Both the position numbers and the translations under genes were made by a program. A DNA stretch of 64,000 nucleotides from Erythroxylum novogranatense (Eukaryota; Streptophyta; Magnoliopsida; Malpighiales; Erythroxylaceae), in NCBI GenBank assembly GCA_029891385.1, contig CM057233.1:11101460-11165459 (forward strand). The letters run 5' to 3'. Below are positions 22,884 through 33,996 of this stretch, piece after piece. The notes under the pieces are model-generated. The model was not told the DNA's origin, did no database searches, and worked only from the letters and a program-made list of their open reading frames with translations. Positions within the stretch are counted from its first letter, which is position 1. Every line of letters starts with the position of its first letter.

Positions 22884-23326
22884 CTATGTAGCACGGATAC
22901 GGCAAAATGGAGCCGTGTCTGTGTGTCATGTGTCCGTGTCAGACACCCACTAACACGCGGTGAACACATGTCCGACATGTGTCCGTACGTGTCGGAATTA
23001 AAAAATAATTTTTGTCGATTAGGACACGTCTGGATACCACTCGGACACGACTTAATGGAATATATGCTCCGTGAAATATACGCTCCATGTTTTTTTAGAG
23101 GGGCTTATAAAGTACCAAATATGTATGAACTATCAAGATGCTGGAAGTCTTGAAACACATCAATTAATATATATCATATTATAAATTTTGAATTTTTTTC
23201 TTAATTCTAAATTTTATAATATATATATATATATATGTCGTGTCCGTGTCCACCAAATTTTAGAAGTTGGTGTGTTTCCGTGTCCGTGTCCGTATCCGTG
23301 TCGTGTCATGTGTCTATGCTTCTTAG
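22884..23326. mobile_element. Small DNA transposon (MITE), hAT-like
   Basis: A 443-bp element flanked by a perfect 8-bp duplication ACTTCACT (22876-22883 and 23327-23334). Imperfect inverted ends read CTATGTAGCACGGATAC and CTAAGAAGCATAGACAC. Subterminal GTGTCC/GGACAC motifs repeat many times near both ends, and a short (TA)n tract lies at about 23219-23236. The 8-bp duplication and subterminal repeats point to the hAT superfamily. No transposase is encoded. Confidence 0.85.
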
Positions 23327-23334
23327 ACTTCACT

Positions 23335-24682
23335 TTACCATTGACAGCCATTGGTGAGCAATTCTTTTTCATGTATATGGACCATCTACATGACATATAT
23401 GGCCAGCCTAGAAAAAGTAGGCGCCACCAGCTAATTTGGTCGATGCTTGCCGGCATCTTTCACTCCATTACGTGTTTTCCTCCTCGCTACGCAAACTCTA
23501 CATTAACCGCTACATGAGAAATCATTTTGTTCTCCTTTATATCACCATAGTTACATGTTCCATATTTCTCTGATGTAATTCATAGGCTATGTTTACTCAA
23601 CAATGTTCTTAGATAGTTTTCTGGACCTTCTTAAGTTGAGGAAGTTCCATTCTTTTTTGTAATTGTGAACTACTCAAATGGTATTCTTCGTTCATGTCCA
23701 TGGTGTTTCTGCCAAATTTGCCGTATTAAGCCTGTTTGTAACATTAATCTATAAAAATACATATTTATATATTAAATTAACAGTAATGTTTGTTGGAGAA
23801 TTGATAAATTTAACCGAAAGCAATCAAGTAAACCTCGTATAGATTATTCTTCATCTGAACTGTTGCCATGTTCCAAAAAAGGCATGATCTTTCTCACACA
23901 GTCCCTGCTATATGTTTCTCTCCTTAAGCTCATCTAATTTTGAGTTTAGTAAATAATTTAAAATTTTTAAAAGGTTTCAATTTTAAATTTCTTGCGTTTA
24001 TTCTCATTATACATAAAAGAACCATTTTAAAATGATCCATTTTTGTGTGAAGGGCTATATTAGAATGGTACATTACTCATTACCAAGTTTCGCACCTGAT
24101 GCTTATTGCCACCACCAACAGGTGCTAATCTGTAGAATGCCAAACAACGTGGTCGAATAGCAGAACTATAAGAACATGATCCATGAATTGAGCAACGACC
24201 AACAATTGCAGAAATGTAAATTGTCCTGTAGGAGTTAAAAAAGCTGTATATTATTGATGATTCAGGGTACAGGGATGGGAAACCGAAACCCTACTAAGGT
24301 TGGAAAGGGAGGATGAGAAACTGTAACTCAAAAAGGGTAGAAAGGAGCAAAGAGAAGACATATAGATTAAAAATGGTGTTAACTCTTTTCTGAAATAATG
24401 GTACCCTAATACTATCTAATTTTACACTTAAGAACATTATTTTTCTGTGGCAACTATCACGGAAGGTAAGTCTAGGCAATATGTTTGCCTTTATCTGCAG
24501 AGAACTGATAGATGTAGAGGTGTCTCGTCTTCTTGTTTCTACAGGATAGTCACTTCGGCAGCACTCAGTGATGCTACGATGCAGAGATGCAAGCAAAATT
24601 GAAGTAAAAAGATTGATCCCATAGTCTGAATCACCAATCTGATAAAATTCTAACTGATACTAGATTCCACCAAAGTATAAAT
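23335..24682. other. No recognised gene; 3' flank of the ADA1-like gene
   Basis: AT-rich non-coding DNA. The part near 24300-24680 probably holds the 3' untranslated region of the minus-strand gene. I see no exon of the Mpv17 family and no transposon ends. Confidence 0.5.
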
Positions 24683-25759
24683 TCACTCCTCAGAAGCACA
24701 CAAGGAAATTTTCTCAAGTTGCGTTGGCCTGTCTTCTCCAAGCAATTGTGGATTTGATTGCACTGAAACAAGAAATTCCGTCATTGATGCATAGTGTAGC
24801 TCTTTTGCCCCTGGCATGTACTTCCCAGGAAACATTCCATTATTCAAGCCTGTTGTTACGATACCATTTACCGATTTCAATTGCCAATTGTTATGGCTTA
24901 TAGCAGCTAAACCCATACAAGGTTCAATCAACCCCTTCAAATATGCATCTAATGCATTATTTAACAGGTTAACACATTCAACTGACACACTGATACTCTC
25001 AGCCTCCAATGTCATCTCCAACCGACTTCTCAATGACCTTGTATCAGGCAGCTCACCGTTGTTTAAACACGTCTGCCGCAGGTAATTTTTACATGCAGAT
25101 AAATTTGAAAGAGTTTTACGAGCTCCATCCTTACTTATAGAAATTCCAAAGGGAGCAGTGACTGGGCTTCTACTCTGAACACCTGGGCTGCTTGTCATCT
25201 GCTCAACCTCTTCACCCTCTTCCACAGAAGCAACTTCAACTGGAGGCCTACTGCCAAGAGAAAGTAATTCTGTTGCACTTTGCTGCTCTTGCATCCTTGA
25301 GCTTGGTTCCTCGGACAAGATACTTTGGGGCTTTCCAAGTGGACACAAAGGACTTGGGCGATCCCTGAACTTGCGATCCCAATTAACAGGAGATCTTCCT
25401 TTCCGAGGAGAAGAAGCAAAGCCATCCCCGTAAAGTGACTGAAGGCAATTTCTCTGGTATTCATTGACACTTTTACCATTAATGTTACATCCTTCCTTCT
25501 TAGCACCTTTTGATGGGGGGACTTTGGCAACGCAGGCATTCTTAAGAATTGACTTGATAAGATGATTATGAAGGGCAATATTCTCTCTATCAATAATCTT
25601 GACACAGACCTTGTCAAATTCCGACTTGGTAGTCTTGAAACTAAACAATCTTCTGAGCAGATCAAAGTACCTATCCGCTCTCTGATGTCCAATCTTCTTG
25701 ATCAGAACAGATTTGAGCTCCAAGGTATGAAATCGAGCATATGGTTGATTAGACACCAT
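24683..25759 (-). CDS. ADA1-like (SAGA-Tad1 family) transcriptional coactivator subunit
   Basis: A 358-residue protein in one uninterrupted frame. The family (yeast Hfi1/Ada1, human TADA1, several Arabidopsis paralogues) is a structural subunit of the nuclear SAGA complex, which acetylates histones and contacts the transcription machinery. The SAGA-Tad1 N-terminal region is clear at residues 12-85 (ELKSVLIKKIGHQRADRYFDL, then TKSEFDKVC and ALHNHLIKSILKNACVAK). A serine- and charge-rich middle follows, then a C-terminal conserved stretch (LPDTRSLRSRLE and then LLNNALDAYLKGLIEPC) near residues 255-300. I chose the ATG at 25759 because MVSNQPYARFHTLELK matches where family members begin. The frame is open 66 bases further, but only to a TGA at 25828-25826 with no other ATG. 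It is intronless in the coding part and is the only intact host gene in the window. Confidence 0.9.
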   Translation of the reverse strand: MVSNQPYARFHTLELKSVLIKKIGHQRADRYFDLLRRLFSFKTTKSEFDKVCVKIIDRENIALHNHLIKSILKNACVAKVPPSKGAKKEGCNINGKSVNEYQRNCLQSLYGDGFASSPRKGRSPVNWDRKFRDRPSPLCPLGKPQSILSEEPSSRMQEQQSATELLSLGSRPPVEVASVEEGEEVEQMTSSPGVQSRSPVTAPFGISISKDGARKTLSNLSACKNYLRQTCLNNGELPDTRSLRSRLEMTLEAESISVSVECVNLLNNALDAYLKGLIEPCMGLAAISHNNWQLKSVNGIVTTGLNNGMFPGKYMPGAKELHYASMTEFLVSVQSNPQLLGEDRPTQLEKISLCASEE

Positions 25760-26149
25760 CTTTTCACTACGAGAAATGACCCAAGTTAACAAATCCAGCT
25801 CCTCATCATAATCTGGAACTTCCAATCATATACCAGATCATACTCATTCCAAAACCCAAAACCTAAAAAATCCCTAGTTCCCAAAATAGCGTCTCAATCT
25901 GCATAAAAAACAAGAAAGATTATAGAAACAGACTATACCTGATTTTGGAAAAACAAGAACATGCACAATTCGGCAATTCAACTGAAAAAAATGCAACTTT
26001 CTTCATCCACTACAACAATAATATCGAGCTACAAGCTAGATTAAAAATACAGAGAATAAAACGAAACAACAAAACTAAGAGTTTCTATCTGAGCGTAGCC
26101 AAGCAGAAATCAAAATTCGAAAAGGGGGAGATCAGCGGAACCATTTAGC
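25760..26149 (-). promoter_or_regulatory. 5' flank and likely 5' UTR of the ADA1-like gene
   Basis: AT-rich sequence directly upstream of the start codon, between the gene and the CACTA-like fragment. No confident TATA element or intron was fixed. A GT/AG pair on the minus strand at 25938-25900 would give an intron of only about 38 bp, which is too short for a plant. Confidence 0.4.
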
Positions 26150-26306
26150 GACGGAACAACACCGTCAGCGACTAAGGTAGGAATTAGTAGAAAAAAAATG
26201 CACTGACTTTTCCGACGAAATATTAAGGACGAAAAAATTCTGTCCGTAAATTACCTTCATTTTTTTATTACAAAGAAAAAAAAAAAGAAAAAACATTATC
26301 GTAGTG
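26150..26306 (-). mobile_element. CACTA-type transposon terminus, fragment
   Basis: On the minus strand the sequence starts CACTACGATAATG at 26306. It then carries subterminal motifs such as TTTCGTCGG, TTAGTCGCTGACGG and CCGTCGCTAAA, with direct and inverted CGTCG/GCGACG cores. A CACTA start followed by such subterminal repeats is typical of CACTA (En/Spm) elements. Only one end is convincing, and the element merges into the upstream flank of the ADA1-like gene. Confidence 0.5.
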
Positions 26307-26311
26307 TTTTA

Positions 26312-27830
26312 TAATATAACATGGTTTGCGCATCTCGGTGAATTAGCTCCGTAATGATCATTGGAGGCTGCTATAGGATATGCAAATTTGGATTTAATAA
26401 GATTGTTAGAAACGCCAAGCTATCGACATATTGGTTCCCTTTTTGGTAGACATGCTGAATTTGCATCTCCCACGCTTGATATAATAGTCAACAGGAACTT
26501 ATCACTAAAAAAATATCGTCAGATAGAATTGTTTGGGAGAAATAAAGAATGTTAATTACTTTTAAGGAATTCACTTCAACGACAACGCGTCGATATCCAA
26601 GCTCCCATGCTAGTGTAAATCTTGAGAAAACGTCCCAAAGTTCGGCAGTTAAAGGCGAACCCCTTCTAATGTGTTGTTGAAAATCACCACACCACTGCCC
26701 ATGACAATTCTTAATTAATCTTTTAGCGGTAGCCATGTTGAATCCTTGTTTAACTGCACTATCCGTATTTAATTTAACCCAACCCTTCGGTTTGGTCTAG
26801 CCCATTAAATTACCCACAAGTAAGCCCTGTGTCGAAAACACGCAGTTTTTCATAACGGTTGCTCTAACTATCCAATCTACGTAATCTATTACGATTCTGG
26901 TACCGTCTTCCAGTCATTCAAAGCCAACCTCAAAAAGGCTTTTGTTCCTCCATTTTTATAAGAATTAGCATGCAATGCCGTAGATTGTAACCTACTATAC
27001 CTGCTTCACTTGTGAATGCTTCATAAGGTTGGACTTCACCCACGTCCCCCTCATCTTGTTGAAAAAAAGCTCGTATCAATCACCTTAGGGGGAATTTATA
27101 CCAGAAAGATTTCACTCTCGGATAATCCCGTATCGCATGCAATGATGACTCTTCTTGCCCACAGAAGTGACATATGCTATCCGTGGTGATATGACGAGCC
27201 ACTCGTTGTTGATTTGTCAGTAATTTTCTCCTAGCCAAAAGCCAAAGGAACGACCTAATCTGCTGAGGTCCTACCTATTTCCATATTAACTCCCAAAGCC
27301 TGTGATTAATGTTCGTGGAGCGTCCTTCGATTAATTCATAAGCTGACGCTATTGTGAACCCCCCGTGATTAGTTGATCCCCACACCAATCTATCTTCCGC
27401 TATGCCTTCGATATTAGGACGAATAGTTGCAAGATCCATACATATTGTGGAAGGAAGATATTGTTGGAACACATTTTAATGCCAGTTACTGACTTCATTA
27501 GTAAAATCCGCAATCGTAGCGTGAAGAATACTATCAGGAATTTGAGAGATCGTCACGAAGATTAATGGTCCCCAGCCATCCACCTAATTATCCAGACAGA
27601 AGAAAATATGTCTCCCATTACCTAGAGTCCATTTGATACCTTGGCGTACAAACTGCCAGGTTGCTGATATCCCCCTTCAAATTATCGAAGCCCCCGTCCT
27701 ATCTAGCGTTTGGGGTATATGATAAGCATCTAGACGATATTTAGCTCGTAGGATCTAGACCCATAAGGTTGTGAGTTTAGTAAGTAAATCTTATCCTAAC
27801 TTGATAGTAGCGCATCACTGGTAGGAAGAA
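26312..27830 (-). mobile_element. L1-type LINE remnant, 3' part of ORF2
   Basis: Read on the minus strand, three ORF2 tail domains follow in order. About 27800-27480 has LRAKYRLDAYHIPQ, GNGRHIFF and DGWGPL. 27472-27000 is the RT-associated zinc-binding domain, with DRLVWG, IRSFLWLLARRKLLTN and CHFCGQEESSLHA. 26736-26330 is an RNase H domain with LTAELWDVFSRFTLAWELGYRRVVVEV and a QIQHVYQKGNQYVD end. Many stops and frame changes are present and the RT palm is missing. The missing 5' part is usual for LINE copies, which are often truncated during integration. Confidence 0.8.
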
Positions 27831-27859
27831 TACGTTTAATGCCTAGTCCCCTTGCATTT

Positions 27860-29987
27860 TTTGACTGACACACAATCGTCCATTTAAATTTGAACAATTA
27901 CAATATCATGCTTGAATATTTTAATAAAGAATGTAGTGTCAACCTCGCCTTTAAAGAATCAATTTTATAAAAGAAATGCACTTTGCCTATCATACCAAGC
28001 TCTAAGTTTTTTTTTAAAGCCATATAAGGGTTTATAAAGTTTGTAGATATGGTTGGTGCATCATGCTTTTCAAAAGTAGGAAGCTGGTCGACATAAATTT
28101 GTTCTTAAATCAAACCATTTAAAAAAGAACTTTTAACAACCATTTGAAACAATTTAAAATTCATATATGGTGCAAATGCAAGCAAAGGCGTAATTGTTTC
28201 TAACTTATCCATTAGAGTAAAGTTTTTTTGAAGTCTATGTCCTCCTTTTAATGGTACCCTTTTTCACCAATTTAGCTTTATTTCTCAAAATAGTACCTGA
28301 ATCATTTAATTTATTTTTAAAGATCCACTTGGTATCTATAGTTTAGTGATTAATAGGTTTAGGTACTAAAGTCTACACTTTATTCCTCTCAAATTGATTA
28401 AACTCTTCATTCATAGCAAGAACCTAACTTTCTTCATTAAGGGCCTCTTTTATTGTCTTAGATTCAATTTAATAAATTAAGGTAATATGACAAAAATCTT
28501 TAAGTTGAGGTCTAGTGATTATCCTTTATTAAACATCATCTAAATTTTTCTTTGGAGGATGACTTTTCTTTGAATTTCCAATCTCGTGGGAGTTCCTCAT
28601 CCTTCTTGTTTCCCTTAATTAGTGCAACAATATATTCATGATTGATTTGTTAGTGATCATTTTTAATTTCAAGAAAGGCTAATGACTTTAGATCTTTATA
28701 TATACCTATCTCATCTCTTCAAAATCTTTCTTGGAAATAAGAGGGTTATATTCATAGAAGGACATGCATTGATTCTTCAATTGTAATTTCTTCCTATTAA
28801 ATGCCCTATTAAATCCTCACAAAGTTTTCAAACCTTTAATTTTTAAATTCCCTACTTTAGTCACTCCTAATAAAGGCAATAAAACATTCATTTTCATTTT
28901 GTACCCTTTTGATAAATTTGGCAAACGCCTTATAACCTTCATCTTTGTTTGCTAAGTATAAGACCAAAGTAAATCTACTAAAATTATCAATTATGATGAA
29001 AGGAAAAAATTTACCACCTAAATGAGCAACCTTAATTGTTGTAAATAAATCCATATGAGGTAATTGTAAAAGTCTAATGGGAGTTACCGACTTTTTACTT
29101 TTATATGAGATTTTGGTTTGTTTTCTCATTTGACAATGAATACAAGTCTTTTTGAAATTTGGCCTCTAGAAGCCTATTTACAAGTTGTTTGGAGATAAGG
29201 ATAGAAATTAGGCCTATACTTGCATTCCTAAGTCTCCTATTCCAAATCCATGTGTTTTCTCTAATAAACATTAGACACTTCATATCTTGGTTAGAAAAAA
29301 CATCAACATTAATTGCTTTTATGTTTCCATCTCTTTTTCCTAAAAAAATGTAATGCACGATATCCCTTTAAAGTATAATTTTAGCCTTTATCACGTAGTA
29401 GGCTCACATTTAACAAGTTATGCTTTAATCCATCAACTTAAAGTACATTAAAAGTAATTTTGTGATCTTTCTTACCAACTTTATCAATGTGAATTATCTC
29501 ACACTTGGGCATTATCTCCAAAAGTGACGAATTCTCCATCTTTGTCTCTTAGAATTGAAACTTAGGACCACAAGCATTCATATACCTTGAGTGTCTACTA
29601 CTACGTACCATTTGTTCCTCTTTTTTAAAATACCTATAAAATAACCCAATTAATGTGTTTTAGATATCTAAATAGCTTAGGTCTTTAGTTGTTAGTCTCC
29701 TTCTTCTTTTTAACCTACTTGTTTGAGAGTTTATTCATTACTCTTTGTTTCGAGAAGCAAAATTTGTCAATATGCCCATATTTACCATAAAAGTAACATA
29801 CTATTCATATGATTTAATTGTATGACGATGAATAATATAACTTTAAAGCAAGCATGCATTCTTTATTCTTTAATATACATTTCTTTAAATAATGAAAAGT
29901 GATAACATACTTTTATGTTTTAGATATGTTTCTTTCATTGTAATGATGCTTGTGTGGAGTCTAAAAATGTTTCATATAATTATGCTT
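27860..29987 (-). mobile_element. Old Ty1/copia remnant, larger part
   Basis: Minus-strand order: a zinc-knuckle relic CYFYGKYGHIDKFC (second Cys is Tyr) near 29800; GAG-pre-integrase (WNRRLRNASIGLIS) at 29358-29101; integrase core (LPHMDLFTTIKVAHLGGKFF, IDNFSRFTLVLY) at 29129-28857; and RT pieces with TKWIFKNKLNDSGTI near 28330 and KLFQMVVKSSFLNGLI near 28130. Stops are very frequent. Element A inserted into its gag, and the earlier part of gag resumes at 59457. Confidence 0.78.
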
Positions 29988-32818
29988 TGTAACATCCCAT
30001 CATCGATGGGAAGGTTATTTTGGTATATTGGGATGGGTTAGGATTTTACATTTTTTCATATTTGGAGTTGAGCATACATTTGGCCTCTAATTATAGAGGA
30101 ATGAGTTATTTTGCACATGCATTTATATGTATATGCATTCATGGCATTTTTCGGCATTTTATTGTGAATATGATTGCGTTTTATGAATTCTGAGATAATT
30201 GGGTTTGAATAGTTGAATTGGAACTGTTTCAGAGGGATTGTCAGTCGATAGTGACTCTTAGAAATTTTTCTGGCAAATTGGGAGAAAATGTCTGGACCAG
30301 ATATTTTCTGAGTAACGTACTGATTGACTTCATAGGACTGTCATAAATGTCCAATGGTAATGAGAAAAATAGATACTTGATTTTAGGAATGAAAATGTGG
30401 AACCATTGGAATTTGAGGACTATTAGACTAGGAAAGATATTGAAAAGAAAGTGAGCTTTAATGTTGAGGAATGGATGAGTGGCAAATACCTAGTTTTGGT
30501 AGTCTTTGAACAACCTTTAAAATGCCTTAAGTTTAAAATTTCTCTTTTGAAAACTTTGAAAACCTCTTTGCAGTAAAATATTTTCCTCCAACTTAGGGCT
30601 TTCTCTTCTCTTCTTCCGTTGGTGATTTCGATCCCCTCTTCAAGATTCTAGCTTGCTCCTTCTTTGTTGTTGAAGATCAACTAAAAACTTGAGAGAATGA
30701 TGATTTTTGAGAGTTTAAAGGCTCACTGTGGGTGTTAGAGAAAGGTGATAGGGTTGGGGAGAATTTCGAAAGATTTAAAGATTTGAGAGCTTGATTGGTA
30801 AGTAAATTGGCTTTAATGTGGTTTTATTTTGGTTGAAATGCATTTATGGGTTTAAATGTGTAAGATAGTGGTAGTTGAGAGTGAGTTATGGTTGATTTTA
30901 GAGAGATAATGGGAGAAAATCTATCGGAGAAGTCGAGAGAAGCCCCGCACGTCGCGACGTCTGCGAGGGCCTCGTCGCGACGAGCGGATAAGTACTCGCC
31001 GCGACGAGCATGGTGAGACGTCGTGGCGAGCCCGAAATTTTTTGCCGCGACGAGCCTTTCCGTGCGTCGCGGCCAGCTACTACCACGCCGCGGTGAGAGT
31101 TCTTTAGCCACGGCGAGCCCCATTTTTCTTAAGTGAGGTATATTAGTTTTTGTGACATAACTGATGGCGTAGACCTCCAATTAAGGTGATTCTTAATTCT
31201 TTATGAACTAGAGAAAGAGGTCTACAATTGATATGAAGAATGAAAGTTCGAATTTAAATTAGTAGGATTGCTATTATTGAACGAATTTTGAGTAAGGTTT
31301 CCTATTTCAACCTAAGGATAATTTCTTGATAATTGGGGTATAATTGTGAGATTTCTGAATGTAAATTCAATGCTATTGGAGTCTTCAATAGGTGAATTTG
31401 ATCTAGTTCAAGATGAATTTGATTTCGAGGTTTTCTTGAGATTAGTTTAGTGTATATGATTTGGCAAATGGAAGTGAAAAGTAGAAATGAGACTTGTGGA
31501 ATTCCAGGTCAGTATATTGAAAGCGAATGAGTCATTATTGATCAATTGAGTGAAATGTTAGATTTTGACAAAAGATAGTGAAATTAGGGTTATAGCACCG
31601 GGAAGGTCACGAATATGCATCGTACATCTTTTCTTTAAGACATGTGCATCATTGAATCTTTCTGATTGAGCATCTAGTAATGGGAGCTATTTGACTGTTA
31701 TAGAGGCACCGTTGGATCGTTATTCTATGGATATTGCTGGGACTTCCAGGCAGTAGCTCGGAAGTTACAGGTGAGTAACCTAGTTGGTTCCTCAATTTTT
31801 TTTATTGTTAAATGCTTTGTAAACTGTCTGTGATTGTGAATTGTATGAGCATGTGAATGATTAAGATCGATATGTCTGCTTTGGATAAATCGGACTCGAC
31901 CGCCATGTGATTTTGAAGAATTGCGATAAATGGGTGTTAATGTCAATGTGACTGTGATTATATTAGACATGTTGCATTTCATACAAAAATACATAAATGG
32001 ATAATAATAGTTGTGACCTGAGTCGCCGCTGATACTGAAAGGAGACTCGAGCTCGAGGGGAGTTAGTGCATACCCAGAGGGCTCTCCTACTCCCTAGAAG
32101 CGTCTACTGAATACTGTTCACTGTTTAAGCGCTCGGTCATATCGCTGTAATAAAATGGGAAAGAGTCACATATGCATTGCATACACATTGTGATGGATTG
32201 AATGCAGTGAATAGGAAATAGGCAAGTGTGCATAATACAATTGTGATAACTGATTTGCGAAATTTCTGAGTTCTGTGATTGCATGAGAATCTGTAAATTG
32301 TTATATGGTTTCTGAATGTGTTATTGTGTTATGCTGTACGCTATTTGCGTAATGCATGAATTGAGTGAACCATCGATGATGGTTTCTCATTGAGTTCGCA
32401 AACTCACCAAAAATTGCATTATATTTTTCAGGATCAATAGATTAGACTCCTAGCTCCAGAGATAGACTTTTTATGCCGTGTGGATCTAGTTGGCAAGAGA
32501 AGTTATGGCTCACAGGTCGGTCAACTGGGATTGTTTTGGGGATGACCTAGTTAGATTTTCGTATCAGTTTCCTTTTTGGAGTAATGTATTTAGACTGTGG
32601 AAATCTTGTTAGACTTGTATATAATTTTGTTTGAAGATATGAAATGAGAAAGCATCTTGGGTTTTTTTAAATATAGTGATTTTTTTATTGCGGCTTTTAT
32701 TACTGATGCCATGAGAGTACTTTAGTGGCTTTCTGCTCGTAGCCTCCCTTATTGTAGGATATGTCTCGAGATAACCCACGGACGTCCCGGTGCGTACCCT
32801 ACGGTAAGGGGTGCTACA
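29988..32818 (+). repeat. Element A 5' LTR (2831 bp)
   Basis: It starts TGTAACATCCCATCATCG and ends AAGGGGTGCTACA. A GC-rich block of CGCGACGAG-like repeats lies at about 30945-31115, and the twin hairpin lies at 32368-32406. The partner LTR is split at 48616-48878 and 56930-59451. Confidence 0.94.
30945..31120. repeat. CGCGACGAG-type repeats in A 5' LTR
   Basis: At least seven copies or variants of TCGCGACGAGC / CCGCGGCGAGC occur in a sharply GC-rich block inside an AT-rich LTR. A copy of the block is at about 57597-57750 in the 3' LTR. Confidence 0.8.
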
Positions 32819-32824
32819 TTTAGG

Positions 32825-32836
32825 TGGTATCAGAGC
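32825..32836 (+). other. Element A primer-binding site
   Basis: TGGTATCAGAGC, initiator tRNA-Met type, 6 bases after the 5' LTR. Confidence 0.92.
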
Positions 32837-32913
32837 ATGATTTGGCATCTGTTGGGCACAGTGCATTTTTAGGCTTGAATTGTAATGAGAAAAGCATAAA
32901 TTGATCAGAATTC

Positions 32914-33960
32914 TTGTTTTATTATAGGTCATCCGTTCTTAGGGATCAGATAGATCAACCAGCTGACCAAGGATCACTTGGAGCTAGTAGGGAGTCACTG
33001 GTACATCGTTCTGAGGAGTTACCTCCCAGAGTTCCCGTGAGATGGGAGAGGAGGTACGATAGACTGCGCAAGCAGGGGCCTGTTGACTTCTATGGCAGCA
33101 CAAACCCTGCTGAGGCTGAGGAATGACTGGAGAGGACTGAGAGAGTCTTCAATCAGATGGACTGCGACTTTGATGAGCGTTTTGATTATGCAGTCTCTCT
33201 CTTACTGAGGTCCAAAGATATCATTGGTGGAAGGCATTAAGGCGGTACCACCGGACCTCGTATTCGACTTGGGAGGACTTCTTGAGGGCTTTCCAGGATA
33301 ATTATATGCCCAAGGTTTATTTGGAGATGAAGATGCAGGAGTTTTTAGAGTTGAGTCAGGGTCGGATGACAGTCGCAGAGTATGAGGTGAGGTTTAACGA
33401 GCTTATGGGGTATGCTACTGCTCTGATTTCCACAGAGGCTGATCGGTGCCGGAGGTTCAAGAATGGCCTTAACTTGGAGATTCGCACTAGATTGGCCAGA
33501 TCAGACATGGGTACTTTTATTGAGTTGAGGGCTGCTGCAGTGCGAGTGGAGCATCTTATGAGACAGAGCCAGACTGAGATGGGTTTCAGAGGGAAGAGTG
33601 AGTGTGATCGGGGCATTTCTGGCGGGGGCTTGATGGCGCCAGAGCGGGACCTTCAGGTCTTCGGGAGGATCTAGACAGTCTGGTTTTGGGTAGAGAGGAA
33701 GATTTGTACAGACTGGCAGTGGTAGTGGCAGAAGTTCAGGGCAGCTTCCTCCAGTGTGTGAGCATTGTGAGAGGAGACACAATGGAGAGTGTCGGTGGCT
33801 AACTGGAGCCTGCTTTAGATGTGGCTCGATGGACCACCAAGTTAGGGATTGCCCCACCACCTTGGGAGCTCAGTCCACTATGATTGGGCGATCTGGCAAA
33901 GAACACCACAAGACTGTGAGTCGAGGAGGTGGATCTGACCGAGAGGCCGAGTAGAGGCCA
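32914..33960 (+). pseudogene. Element A gag, frameshifted
   Basis: It starts MFYYRSSVLRDQIDQPADQG and stays open to a TGA at 33124. The capsid-like domain resumes in the next frame at 33282-33674 with TWEDFLRAFQDNYMPKVY and GRMTVAEYEVRFNELM. The zinc knuckle CFRCGSMDHQVRDC is in a third piece (33754-33954). Gag would form the particle. The start region is closely matched by the gag of element B at 44287 on the opposite strand. Confidence 0.85.
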
Positions 33961-33996
33961 TGGCAGAGTTGAGGGGTCCGTTGTGAGACAGAGGAC

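Noticed and set aside
22860..23517. ORFs at the MITE
   Set aside because: They lie across MITE ends and GTGTCC repeats, so they cannot be an old gene.
25760..25825. Longer N-terminus of the ADA1-like protein
   Set aside because: The frame is open but begins at TTG after an in-frame stop. The ATG at 25759 fits the family start.
25900..25938. 5' UTR intron of the ADA1-like gene
   Set aside because: The GT-AG pair would enclose about 38 bp, below the usual minimum for plant introns.
26008..26024. CACTACAACAATAATAT as second end of a CACTA element
   Set aside because: Flanking bases show no 3-bp target duplication with the end at 26306, and the sequence between looks like the gene's 5' flank.
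30824..31180. ORFs with LVAARR/SPRR-type repeats in the A LTR
   Set aside because: They are produced by the CGCGACGAG repeats and recur in the other LTR (57476-57676).
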